Assembly (NCBI RefSeq): GCF_910596095.1
Contig: NC_056550.1
Coordinates: 8,943,501-9,007,500, forward strand
Length of the DNA: 64,000 nt
DNA from: Thunnus maccoyii
Taxonomy: Eukaryota; Chordata; Actinopteri; Scombriformes; Scombridae
Direction: 5' to 3'
The stretch's first letter is position 1. Each line of letters begins with the position of its first letter. Of this stretch, positions 13,480 to 23,950 are shown one piece after another. A program made the translations under genes and the position numbers. The notes under the pieces are model-generated. The model was not told the origin of the DNA and made no database searches. It saw only the letters and a list, made by a program, of their open reading frames with translations.

Positions 13480-14369
13480 CTGCTGTGAGGCGGTCGTTTG
13501 TGGACTATGTCGGGTCTTTGTACGCAGATTATCACCCATTCTTCAGGCAGGGGGCGGGAGAGAGATACTGTTGAGCAGACCCGCAGCAGACTCTTGGAAA
13601 TCTGCTCTTCCCCTCACCACCGCCACCACCACCACCGCTGCGTAATCAGGCCGGTCCAGGGCTGAGGCGCACCGAGCCACACAGCGCTTTTCTTATTGAT
13701 AAGACTCCTTGGAAGAAGAGGACCGCAAACTACCGTCCTGACCTACGACTTTATGTCAGATGTTCAGCCAGTGAGCTGGACTTTGAGACGCATCACGGTT
13801 AAAGAAAAAGAGACTCTTGAGGAGGACTACTGGAGAGAGAGAAGAAGAAATGGATTTTTTAAAAATTTAATGTCTGCTTTGGATAATTATAACTTTACTT
13901 CTTATCACTTTTTCACAGTCTGACTCCAGTTGGATAGTTTTTTGTTGTGGTGTTTGGACCTTTAATATCGTTAAGTGTTTATTAAGTTTAGCGCTCCTCA
14001 AACACCCACCGCACTCAATTTGAGCTTTAAAACGCAATTTGTGCGCTCAATAGAGACGACTGAAGAAAAAGCAGCTGAGTTAAAACTTGGAAGTTTTTTG
14101 TTATCCAGCACGTTGGAGCTTTTTTCTTTTTCTTTTTTTTTTAAACAAGGGGGACTTAAAAGTTGGTTGCCGCCGCTGAACGACCACGATCTCCTTCTTC
14201 TTCTTCGGATATCTCTCCTGGAGAGACAACAGTGTGGACAGGCCGTCTACGCGCGCGCAGTTCCTCAGGGCGAGCCGCTGTCCCCACGCGCGCAGTGCTG
14301 AGGAGAGAGGGACTCTCGCGCTTCCATAAATGCCCGGTCCGTCGAAGAGGCTCGAGGCTGGGCAGCAAG
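13480..14369 (+). promoter_or_regulatory. pdgfb: pdgfb promoter / long 5' leader
   Basis: The base composition changes here from AT-rich to more GC- and CpG-rich, most clearly in 13540-13690 and 14160-14369, just upstream of the pdgfb start. Mammalian PDGFB has a long structured 5' leader that limits translation, and this stretch could be its equivalent. I cannot place the transcription start. An out-of-frame ATG at 14330 precedes the main ATG. Confidence 0.5.
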
Positions 14370-14372
14370 ATG
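14330..14372 (+). promoter_or_regulatory. Upstream ATG overlapping the pdgfb start
   Basis: ATG at 14330-14332 lies 40 nt before the pdgfb ATG and is in a different frame (+1). Its frame is open through the pdgfb start and across the exon 1 donor. Its context is weak (T at -3), so leaky scanning to 14370 is expected. If the leader includes it, it could lower pdgfb translation. Confidence 0.4.
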
Positions 14373-14435
14373 AGCTCGTGGGTACAGCTGCTGCTCGCGT
14401 TGCTGGCGGCGTGTCTGCGGTTTGGCGTAGCCGAG
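14370..14435 (+). CDS. pdgfb: pdgfb coding exon 1 (signal peptide)
   Basis: Encodes residues 1-22: MSSWV, then a leucine/alanine-rich hydrophobic core, ending at Ala-Glu as in mammalian PDGF-B, where the signal peptide also ends near the exon junction. The donor is GAG|gtgag, phase 0. The start context has A at -3. The same frame is open upstream to about 14160 but contains no other ATG. Confidence 0.92.
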
Positions 14436-17400
14436 GTGAGTTAGCATCAATCACAGTTGGACAAACTTTTAGAGGTGCTTCACTTTTACTATAAAGTAGC
14501 CCAAAGTAAAGGGTAAATTATTATTAAGCTATATATAATCATGGCAAAAGTTTTAACCTCAGTTTAGTTTCATTGAGAAACTGACACGAGCTCTGACAGG
14601 ATGAAAAAATACCCATAATGCCAATATAAACTTAATATGAAGTCATATTTAAATTATTGCTGCAGCCATTTCATAATAATTACTTAAAACATTAATCTTT
14701 ATAATCCAGGTGATGATTTATAACTTTGGAATTAGTGCACCTGCTTCATTCTAGTCTCATCATAAAAGCCATTTTTCCTCTTATTGCTTCTGAGAGGGGT
14801 GGGATCCTCGCAGAAAATAACTGTTATTCCTCCCATTAACTGGCGTTATGAATGGATGCCCAGGGGCAGACACATACAGAGGTCGTCCTCTGTGGGTGAT
14901 GAGCCAGGAAACAGAGGCTTGCCTGCATGATAGGCTCCTTTTGCAGCTGGATGCTCCACGTGGTTTAGTGGTGCATTCATGGATGCTGTTCCAGATGTTG
15001 AGCGAGACTATAAATCAGTCAGCAAGCAACATCATACAGTAACATCGTGCCGTAGAGGCCACGTTTGTTACAGTAGATGACCAGGAGAGACCACACTGGC
15101 AGTGTGTGTTAATGTCTGAAAAACACATTATTTTTGCAGTACTGACCTTGAATGAAGACAAGTAGGCAGAACCCCTTTACATTTTCAGCTGAAAATAGAG
15201 ATACTGCCCTGTAGACATGCATGCTCTACTGCTCTGCTTTATTTTAGGTTAAAATACATAGTGTATGTCTGAATAAAATGTATTTTAAATATTGTAAAAA
15301 TGAATGAGCAGTAGGCTACTGATGAATTATGGATGCAGGACAGATGGACAGAGTCTGACTGTCTGCTGAGGTCAAACAGGAAGACAAAACTTAACTGAGG
15401 GTCCTATCTAGGTCAAGTGAGGCTTGACAATAACTGACATTATGTTCATTTTAGAAAAAAAAAAATCTTTGCCTCTTGCTGATCGCTGTAGATATGAATT
15501 CTATAGAAGTAGGTTCAGATGCACATCGAATCAGATTTTATCAGTATTTCTGCCTTCATTCAGACTTTATATGTATTTCTGACCCTGGTCATTCATCTCC
15601 ATAATGAGTCACTAGTGTCAACACACACAAGTCAGTCATGGGAAGTGGACATTTAAACAAGTCAAAAAAAGAGGCCCCAACTGTGGGTTTGCCTTTGTTT
15701 TTTCATCCAGTGAGAAAGGGTGTCATGGTTTGCTCTCAGGATTGAAACTATTAACTGTCAATTTAGGTAAAAATAATTTTAAAAAAGAAGAGGGAAAAAT
15801 AAACACAGGAGGTGAACTATTAGCTTAATACTTCTGCTTCTGAATCGTCAAACATCAGAATAGTTTCATTCCACCTTTCATTCACTGAACCCATACACTG
15901 CAGTATACGTACCGTCAGCATGGCTACTTCACATGAAGGTAGATTTTGAGTGAAACACAGCTATGATGGATGACTTTAAATTCCTGTCATAAACCCCTCT
16001 TTTCATTTTATGGCTTCTGTAGGCACCACATGTAAAAGAAAACTCAAATTTGACAGGCCAAGTGTTTTAGAGGGAGAAAGTTACAGAGGCTTTGAGGTAT
16101 ACAACCAGGAATTTCCCCATGTCTAATTTTAAAGTTATAGTATAGCAGCTGTGAAATCATGGAGCCTGTATACGAGGTTCAGTCATGCTTCGTATAAAAA
16201 AGAACATTATCATAAAAGGTTTTAACTCACAGCCAGTCTGCTAATATACAAAGTGCCACTTATAATGAAAATATACATTCAACTAGAGACCACCAAAGAG
16301 GTCTCAGACATTTACTTTTAGCTAACACAAACTCATCATTATCCTTTATCGCATCAGGCGCCTTTCCAACTCAGAGGTAAATTATGAAAAAGGAATTAAT
16401 TAAAGTCACATTTATTCACGCATTCCAGTATTGTGCATGTGTAGGCATAGTTTCAGTGACTAAACGTGAAACTTCACACGTGTGCTGTGGCTGCTGCTTC
16501 TGTGCCGGCAGCAAACCTGACCCCCTAATTATGTACGATTAGATGTTCCCTCTCCTCCCCTGCCCACTGCAGCCTGTACCTGGCATTCCTCAATATGTCC
16601 AACAGACCCTCAGGGGATGGGAGCTTGCTTCAGGTGATACGTAAATTGGGCTAAGCACTGGAATATGCCAAAATTTGGGTTTTTGGGTCATGTGAAAAAG
16701 TATAACAGACGCTGTACGTTCTCATGATGTGAGAGGATGGAAGTCAGTGTACGTCACTGCACTTGTGGGAGCAGTTCAGTTTTACAATGCAGTTTGTAAG
16801 ACGTGGTACTGCAAAAATCCCAACTGTATGTATTGCTGTAGCATGATAATGTCTAATGTAACAGCTGTCCCTGCTTCATCAGCAGAAGCCCATTATTTGA
16901 AACAGGCTAACTGCTCCAGATGCAGCTCAGCTGGATGTTGAGATACAGTTTACTCAGACTCCCACTGAGAGGAATATTAGCATTAGACTCACTGACTTAA
17001 CCTTTTGCCATTTACCATTTTACGGGCAATTTACCATCTCTTTATAAATCCAAGGGAGTGCTTCACTTCTTCAAGGGAAGAATGACATTGGACATAAGAC
17101 TTAACAATATCCCCCCATTTATGATCCTTTGAGTATAGTTCTTGAGTGCAGGACATACTTTTTTCTCAATGAAATTCCACTCTTTTATTTTAGTACATTG
17201 ATATATTGAACGTATATGAATCCTTATCCCTCATAGTTGCACGTTATCAATAAGTGTTTACATATTCAGTCTGCACAGTCTGAATCTGCTCACATCCGTT
17301 TTGTTTATCAGACCAAAAGTGTTTATTTAATATTTCCTGCTTAGACACAAATCGTCATGACAGCAGGCACCACTGTGAACAAAGGCACACATCCTATAAT

Positions 17401-20400
17401 TAACATCAGACACAATTAGCCAAGTGGGCAGGTTTGCTCTGTTGGCAAAGAGAGGAAATAATCATGATGACTCCTCAGGGGCATCTGCAGCTCTGCAACA
17501 GAGATGTAAGTGTAATACAGCAGGCATTTCCCTGCTGTATTATTTGACTCTCTGAAAAGCCAGCCAACAATAGGGGACAATCAATGGCATACAGTATGGG
17601 CAGGGTGAGAATACATGCTCATGCATGGATGGCTGCTTCCTTTGGCTGAAACATGCTTCCCACAGGGATTTATTATGTTCTCCATAACCTGAATGAAATC
17701 TTTAAAAGTTTTTTTTTTTTTTTTTTTTACCTAACTGGACTTAGTGGACACTATAAAATGAATCTGTATTTTTTTAAAGTTAAATGTGCAACATTTCATT
17801 AAAAAGTTATTTGAAAGACGTGTAGCAGTTTCTATTTATGATGCGTTCATATAATGCTGATGTATGTTTATTACTCGATTTTGCTTACTGTTGCACTAGC
17901 CAGACCACATTAGCTTCTAGTTTCTATTTATGGTACGTTCATATAATGCTGATGTATGTTTATTACTCGATTTTGTTTACTGTTGCACTAGCTAGACCAC
18001 ATTAGCTCTTTCGAGATCATTTTCACTGGTTGCATATGAGACACAAAAGCAAATGAAGCACATCCACACCATTTAAACCAATGTGAGGAAGTGTCTCGAC
18101 CCATGTCTGATCCTTGTCCATTTTAACCCGTCTTTTATTCTATCTATTATCCCTCTTTTTTCAGATGCCTTCTCTCCTCCTCTCTATATCACTCCTTCCC
18201 CCACTTCCTGACTCCTTCCTGGCTCCTTTGACCCCTAAATGTTAGCAGATGAGAAGACACAACGCCAATAGTCATTCACCCTGCTCTTAGTGACCATTGT
18301 GTGTCTGCTTTGGTTAATACTCACCCCCTCCCAACTCTCTTGCCCATTAATGACCAGGGGGGTTAAACCCACAGTCAGTCCATAGGATCACAGTGTAGTG
18401 CTGTTGCTTTGCTTTTGCTGTGGTGGTATGATAATATTAGGTCAAATGCATGTTGTTAAAGGATATGACCAAAAGAAACAAAAATGAATTCAAGTATCGC
18501 CTATGGAGCCACAATCTATCGTGTTTACGCCTGCATACTAGAAAATAGTTTTTGTTGTCCAAAAACTATTAACAACATATAAAAGAGCCTAAATTACTGT
18601 TGCATATATGAAGTTATCACAGGGTGTTTTTTACCATAATCATCCATGTTCCAAGACGTTCCACACTGATATATCTACCCTTGTTTGTTAAATCTCATAC
18701 GTTCATTCATATATACTTCTGTGTGTGTATATGTGTGTGTTTCAGGAGGACCCTCTGCCTGCAGCCCTGGTGGAGCTGGTTAGAAACAGCCCCATCTCCT
18801 CCATAGAGGACCTTCAGCTGCTGCTGCTCTCTGACTCCGTAGGTAAAGAACAGAGCATTCAAATATTACCGTTCATACATACGCAACACTAACTAATCTG
18901 AACATTCAACCCAAACTATCTTTAATCTTAACATGATTATAACAATATTCAGTATTATCACTAAATGTAACCAACTAAATCAACACTAAATGACTTGTAA
19001 TTTTATGCCTAAAACCAATCATGTAGTTTGGAAGGCTGATTACAGTCTATATGGGATCCACATTTTCTGTATATTCTAAGATCAAAACTTCACTAATGAA
19101 TTTTTTTTAGAAATATTTCCTGATTGTTTAGAATGTGGTTATTTTCAAATATGAAGGCAGAAAGCATCAAATATGTAAACAACAATTTCATTGGTTTTGA
19201 TGTATATTGTGCATTACAGTGAACTTCAACTGAGGCAATTTTCATGTTTTAACTCAGTTGAAAGATTACATATTTTGAGCTGCAACAATCAGTCGATAGA
19301 CAGAAAATTAATCTCCAATTATTTTGATAATCAATTAATCGTTTTGAGTAATTTTTTAAGAAAAAAAATGCTGAAATTCTCTGGTTCCAACATCTGAAAT
19401 GTGAATATTTTTTAGTTTCTTTAGTAAACTCAATATCTTTGCGTTGTGGACTGTTGGTCGGGACAAAACAAGTCATTTTAGATTGTCTGTTGGAAACAGT
19501 GATCAAAATTTTTAACCATTTCATAGCCCAAATGACTAATTTGAGAACATAATTGATGGATTAATCAATAATCAAAATGACTGTTGTTTGCAGCCCCATA
19601 CATATTGCTGTTTTCACATAAGACAAGACATTTTCTTAGTTCTTTAAAATGTAGGTTTAGACATGTGCTGTTTTCACTCAACAACAGCCCAATAAATCAA
19701 GCTTTATAACTTTATAACTGGCAGAGAATTGTAATCAAGAATTGTGCATGCTGTCTGCTGTGCATGTTGTATTATGTGTGTGAGCAAAGCAAAGATGAAC
19801 TGAAATCTAACATAACAACAGTAAGTCTTTACTTTTCTACCCTAATTGTGACCAGTAAACATTTCGAGCAATAAAAGCAAGTCAAGCAAACAAACGCAGA
19901 AAAAAGCAGCCGATCTGAGGAACACATGCATGCAAAACATACATGCAAATAAGTTTGAATTATAAGAGTGCACTTATTTAAACTAGCTCTCCTTTTTTCT
20001 CTCTCTGCCTGCATGCTCACATGTGACATTTACTACCCCCACACCCTCTTTGTCTCTCCCTCTCTCTTTCTATCTTCTTGTGCACGCTCACATTTACACA
20101 CCCACATGCAAGGACCTGAACTTATTTTTTTTATCTGTGTACATGCAGAGGGCGCTTAGAAGGCCTTAGAATAAAATATACTGTATGTCACATGCCGAAA
20201 ACAAAACATTCACAAAACAGTTGCCATGTTTACATAAGTCAAATGTTGTATTTGTTTATTGTTTTGTCTCAGATGAGGAGGAGGGAAATTCAGCAGCCAA
20301 CGGAGGTCACAGACTACCAAGGAGTCTTGGTGAGACCCCCCCCCCCCCCTTCCTTTTTATTCCTCTAGAGTGTCTTTTGAAGGACTGTTTTCTTGTTGCG

Positions 20401-23400
20401 CTCAAGACAAGAATTTAATCATAACATAGAGAGACATCACTGCTGTTATGTGGCTCTCATATCGTGAAAAAAAATCTCTGTCATGGCATCGGTGATGTCA
20501 TGATGAATATACACTTCTCTCCCACACAAAAAGCTGAATAGAAGGTTGTAGTGCTGGAATGGAGGATTCCTGATTTTCCTCATGAATGTAGAAGTGCTCC
20601 ATTCCCATTAGTCAGCCTTCCTGTGAGCTGATTAATGTGACAAGTATGGCTTTATTGGCACAGAAAAATCCTTCCCATTAACCTTTTCTGTGCTATCATG
20701 ATAAAGCAGATGTCTGAATCACCTGATATCCATCTACAACAGTCTGGGTGACTTTGCAGGACTCCCTCTAGCATGAGGAGATACTAATGGCCCTACATCA
20801 ATCCAGATGTAAACTATGCTGAATATTTTATATGCTTCCGTAATCCCAGAGAAACTGAAGAGTCTTAAACGTTTGTGAAGTAAAGCGGACTGGATTTCAC
20901 TCATGTTTCAGAGCAGTGCAATGCAATAACCTATAATGTGTGATTAGAAGAAGTTGTTGCATATCAACTCATTTGAAATGCATGAGTTTCATAATCCATC
21001 TGCTCGCTTCTGCTCTGCTACAGCTAATAACAGGCTATAGCGGATGCTGCAGTACTAATGCAAGAGAGTTGTAGGTGAGCAGCATATATAACAGCCACTA
21101 CTGTATAAAATAGCAAGCAGCTTGTATCACACAAATACACATGCACTCAAGCAAGATTTCTGTAATCATGAGGAGTCCCATGTGCATTTTGTTGTTTTTT
21201 ACTTATTGGCTGAAACACAAAAAAACAAGATGGATTTTCTAAAACCAGCTAGTGGTCTTAATGGTCATTTTTAAAATGCAGTAAGTTGTGAGTACGAATA
21301 CTAATACTAATCCCAGTATTACCATTCATACTTACATATTCACTCATATCTCATCCTTCAGATGCCCAGCCAGCCCAGCAGGCTCTATGTAAAGTTCGTA
21401 CAGAGGTGGCTGAGGTCACCAGGGCGATGTTGGACCGCAGCAACGCTAACTTCCTGCCATGGCCACCCTGCGTTGAGGTGCAGCGCTGCTCTGGCTGCTG
21501 CAACACAAAGAGCCTGCAGTGTGTCCCTGTTGTCACGCACACCAGATACCTGCAGGTAAGCAACTGCACACAGAGATATACACACTAAACACACACATCT
21601 ACAACTTCCCAAGAAGACAAGTTGGTTATAAAGTGTGAATTATTTCCTGTGACTACCCTCTTCTTCTCAACCTTTCCAGGTCATGAAGATCGAGTACATG
21701 AACAAAAGACCCACGTACACTAAAACAGTGGTGTCAGTGGTTGATCATGTGGAGTGTCGATGTCAGCCAGTTCCACGGCCCCCAGTGCTCAAGAGAAAAT
21801 CATCTCGCAGACAGCACAGCCACAATAAAGACCAGCATCGAAACCAGACACTCAGCCAAGGACACGGACATGGACAGGTACAATACACATGCTACACTAT
21901 TGTGCATGCTGTGTGCTGTTGTGGATGCTTTAACCACACTAAATGATGGGTGTGTATGCCAAAACCTACCCCTGTTTGATGTATCAAACATTGAAATTCA
22001 CACACTTTATGGCAATATTAAGTTTATATAATCTATAAGAATTTTGTTCATGGCTCAGCATGAGGCTATGAGGTTAAGAGGGTGTGAGAGCAACAGCACT
22101 TAACTCCACTACCAGGTTTGCCCCAAACTTTATAAACTTTTACTAATTTACGATAAAAACTCATAATCAGTTTTCTCTCTGTAGATATTTTTTTCTGAGA
22201 AGTGCCTGCCCAAAGAGATGAGTTTGTACAGTGTGGTTCAAAAGCTTTTATTTTTGTTTAAGGCACAAATAATGCAGGGGTTCATTTTAACTGACTAAAC
22301 TGACTCTAGAATTCAAATTTAATTTATAATTTTGTGTGAATGTCATACAAATGCCTAGTAAACTGTATGTAGACTGCCCATCTATTGATCATCAACTCCT
22401 TGTTTTCAGCTGAACTGAATTTTGTTGAATTTTACCCTCAAGGTCAAGGTGCACTCCAAGGATGAGCTCCATCAGTGGGATGACCTGAAACAGAACCAGA
22501 GAGCCCATTTGGAGGATCTCCTGGAGCAGCACTGGAGCCCCAGAGGAGACACTTTCACTCAGCATGGGGAAGGGTACAGTCTAGCTGGGGACGACACATC
22601 TCGGTCTGAAGAGGCTATTCTCTACGGTCCACACTGGGCACATAACTCCACAGGGCTCCTTGGGAGTAAAGACCAAACAGAGAATCAGGAACATGTTGAG
22701 AGAAAGAATGGTAGGATCTCAGAAGGAAACAAGACTCTGTCCGCAGCAGACAATGCTGGCGTTGACCAAAAGTTGGCAGAAGTTGGGGATGGGTTACTGC
22801 TCAACAGTACTGAGGGGAAGATTAATGAGGGAAACAGGGAAACACAAACACACAGCCCATCATGGCGTGATGACAAATCCAAATTTTCAAAGCCTGCAAC
22901 TCACAATCCTCAAGCCAAGTTCAGTCCCACTGAGGCAACCGCCGAGCAGGTTGGAAGCAGGTTCAGGCCTACCAAAGAACCAAATCCAGATCCTCGAGAG
23001 CAGGTGAGACGGAGAGGGAATGAGACTCCAGAGGAGGAGAGGATATTACAGATTGAGAAGGAAAAACTGGAGGAGGAGAGAACAGAGCTGCTTCTCCTCC
23101 ACAAGAGGTTGGACCAAGAGAAGGAGATACTGAGACAGCAACAAATGAAGCGAGAAGAGGAGGAGCGGCAGAAAGAAAAGGAGACAGATAGTCAACACCA
23201 CCTGCACAATAAACACCATCATCATCTGCAAACAACAACAACACAGAAACCAGGTAATAGACGTTACATAATACTTAAAAACACAATGGAATTAAGAAAA
23301 TGATGTGCTTAAGTGAAATTAATTGCCTGTTGATGTTCACAATATTGCAGAGCCGCAAGCGTAAAAGTAATAGATTTTTGTTAATTCCCTATTAATATGT

Positions 23401-23551
23401 AAATCCTGTTCTTACAGAGACAACATCCACGACTACTACACAGCAGCCATCAGCTCCAGCAGGCCCCAGGCCCCCAGCCCGTCCAAAGAAAAGGATGAGG
23501 AAGAATCGCAAGCGAATCAGCAAGGCAGCTATGAGAGCAATGCTAATGTAG
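14370..23551 (+). CDS. pdgfb: Platelet-derived growth factor subunit B (PDGF-B), spliced, 7 coding exons, 518 aa
   Basis: Coding exons are 14370-14435, 18746-18842, 20273-20329, 21362-21555, 21680-21877, 22443-23253 and 23418-23551. All introns are GT/AG, and the phases (0,1,1,0,0,1) join into 1557 nt ending in TAG. The product is a secreted dimeric mitogen that acts through PDGF receptors, for example in pericyte recruitment (family knowledge). Residues 1-22 are a signal peptide. A propeptide follows, with the convertase site R68-L-P-R71. The PDGF/VEGF domain spans about 83-166 with eight cysteines at 83, 110, 116, 119, 120, 127, 164 and 166. The core [11 protein letters not shown] is PDGF-B-like rather than PDGF-A-like (VEVKRCTGCCN). 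Residues 205-474 are an unusual insert and 494-507 a basic tail. Exon 2 is 97 nt, as I recall for mammalian PDGFB. Which teleost paralogue (a or b) it is cannot be decided here. The start was chosen for its signal peptide and A at -3. Confidence 0.93.
14436..18745 (+). other. pdgfb intron 1
   Basis: 4.3-kb intron bounded by GAG|gtgagt and gtttcag|GAG. It holds a T-homopolymer near 17709-17728 and a 92-bp tandem duplication at 17827-18010. I see no other coding or RNA gene in it. First introns often carry enhancers, but none can be named from the sequence alone. Confidence 0.8.
17827..18010 (+). repeat. Tandem duplication, two 92-bp copies
   Basis: The unit beginning AGTTTCTATTTATG at 17827 recurs at 17919. 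Both copies run through the same segments, including GCTGATGTATGTTTATTACT and the stretch ending GACCACATTAGCT. They differ at only a few positions (for example GATGCG/GGTACG, TGCTTA/TGTTTA). Confidence 0.9.
18746..18842 (+). CDS. pdgfb: pdgfb coding exon 2 (propeptide)
   Basis: 97 nt, entered in phase 0 after gtttcag and left in phase 1 at gtaaag. It encodes residues 23-54 and includes [16 protein letters not shown] propeptide sequence (seen as [11 protein letters not shown]), corresponding to the SIRSFDDLQRLL region of mammalian PDGF-B. The leucine run sits in a helix-prone segment that is removed on maturation. Confidence 0.92.
18843..20272 (+). other. pdgfb intron 2
   Basis: 1.4 kb between gtaaag and tttgtctcag. 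Apart from the hAT-like element at 19278-19595 I see only AT-rich sequence and pyrimidine-rich stretches. Confidence 0.75.
19278..19595. mobile_element. hAT-like non-autonomous element in pdgfb intron 2
   Basis: Starts AGCTGCAACAATCAGTCGAT and ends GTTTGCAGCC, so the ends are inverted GCTGCAA/TTGCAGC. Inside are CAATTAATCG and the mirrored AATCAATAATC stretches and the GGACTGTTGGTCGG core. I recognise the layout as a family very common in teleost genomes (a GCTGCAACGATTAGTCG-type repeat). Clear target duplications were not found. Confidence 0.6.
20273..20329 (+). CDS. pdgfb: pdgfb coding exon 3 (propeptide and convertase site)
   Basis: 57 nt, phase 1 to phase 1, acceptor ttgtctcag, donor CTTG|gtgag. 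It encodes an acidic DEEEG start, then Gly-His-Arg-Leu-Pro-Arg-Ser-Leu. RLPR is a minimal RXXR furin-type site at residues 68-71, the position of RGRR in mammals. The exon looks shorter than its mammalian counterpart, so the propeptide is compact. A C-homopolymer lies just inside the following intron. Confidence 0.9.
20330..21361 (+). other. pdgfb intron 3
   Basis: 1.03 kb between gtgaga and tccttcag. A run of about 12-13 C residues begins near 20336, only six or so bases after the donor. Nothing else is recognisable. Confidence 0.75.
21362..21555 (+). CDS. pdgfb: pdgfb coding exon 4 (first part of PDGF/VEGF cystine-knot domain)
   Basis: 194 nt, phase 1 to phase 0, acceptor tccttcag, donor CTGCAG|gtaag. 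Residues 74-138 contain six of the eight knot cysteines (83, 110, 116, 119, 120, 127) and the hallmark segment [13 protein letters not shown] with W107, equivalent to the loop-1 receptor-contact tryptophan of PDGF-B (family knowledge). CSGCC supplies interchain and knot cysteines. Confidence 0.96.
21680..21877 (+). CDS. pdgfb: pdgfb coding exon 5 (second part of cystine-knot domain)
   Basis: 198 nt, phase 0 to phase 0, acceptor cctttccag, donor GGACAG|gtaca. Residues 139-204 start [11 protein letters not shown], matching the VRKIEIVRKKP receptor-binding strand of PDGF-B. They carry the last two knot cysteines in VECRC (164, 166), followed by a Pro-rich then basic/His-rich linker with one sequon (NQT). 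Confidence 0.95.
21878..22442 (+). other. pdgfb intron 5
   Basis: 565 nt between the exon 5 donor gtacaa and the acceptor ccctcaag. The intron is AT-rich and holds no recognisable feature. An earlier acceptor-like tgttttcag at about 22409 would put an in-frame stop (CTG AAC TGA) into the phase-0 message, so it is not the coding acceptor. Confidence 0.7.
22443..23253 (+). CDS. pdgfb: pdgfb coding exon 6 (large insert: acidic region, coiled coil, His-rich)
   Basis: 811 nt, phase 0 in, phase 1 out. The acceptor is ttttaccctcaag. An alternative AG six bases further in would also keep phase 0 and remove only Val-Lys. The donor is CCAG|gtaata. It encodes residues 205-474 with no cysteine. It starts with [17 protein letters not shown], then a hydrophilic stretch with several N-glycosylation sequons (NST, NKT, NST, NET). 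About 401-452 is a Glu/Arg/Lys/Leu-rich segment with heptad-like leucines that looks like a coiled coil, and about 457-466 is His-rich. The reading frame is open across the whole exon and splice phases close on both sides, so it is coding. Its function is not known to me. Confidence 0.85.
23418..23551 (+). CDS. pdgfb: pdgfb coding exon 7 (basic C-terminal tail)
   Basis: The acceptor is gttcttacag, entered in phase 1. It encodes a Thr run, then a Pro-rich hinge, then a strongly basic motif ([12 protein letters not shown]) and a short end before TAG at 23549-23551. Basic C-terminal motifs in PDGF-A and PDGF-B bind heparan sulfate and hold the factor near the producing cell (family knowledge). 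This tail probably does the same. Confidence 0.9.
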
Positions 23552-23938
23552 AACTAAAACAATCCCAGGTGGGTTTAAAGAATGTCTAGAAAAATGGATG
23601 AATTAATACATTTATGAAAAAATCAATTTTGTATTTACTGAATATTAATTTTATATTTATTTCAGTGTTTCTTTTTCATTAAGGAAAACTGTGCCAGTAT
23701 GTGGTTTAAAGTGTGTTTTCCTTTATTTCCAGGGACACAAAGTGAACTTGGAGTATTTTGTGGATAATCCAGAGGTGCGGCAGAGTGACTCCCTTCATAT
23801 AAGTATTTATTCACTTGTCAGTAACCTGCTCGTCCTGTGAGATCTCCTCAGTAACACTACTAATGCCTGTCTGATGAACCTGTAACTACACCTGGATGGA
23901 ATAAGAGGAGGGTGAGAAGAAAGTGGAATATAAATAAA
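23552..23938 (+). other. pdgfb: pdgfb 3' untranslated region with a UTR intron and AATAAA
   Basis: Seventeen bases after the stop there is a donor-like CCCAG|gtgggt at 23569, then an acceptor ttatttccag ending at 23732. A spliced non-coding last exon therefore probably starts at 23733, as in mammalian PDGFB where the last exon is untranslated. A canonical AATAAA lies at 23933-23938. Longer transcripts are possible, since an AU-rich TATTTATTTAT run lies near 24695. Confidence 0.55.
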
Positions 23939-23950
23939 AGGTGGACCTCT

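Noticed and set aside
13371..13645. Two overlapping 66-67-codon plus-strand frames before pdgfb
   Set aside because: No recognisable domain, and they lie across the boundary into the presumed pdgfb leader. At most upstream frames, not genes.
22400..22442. Upstream acceptor tgttttcag for pdgfb exon 6
   Set aside because: Use in phase 0 gives CTG AAC TGA, an immediate stop. The acceptor ending at 22442 keeps the frame open.
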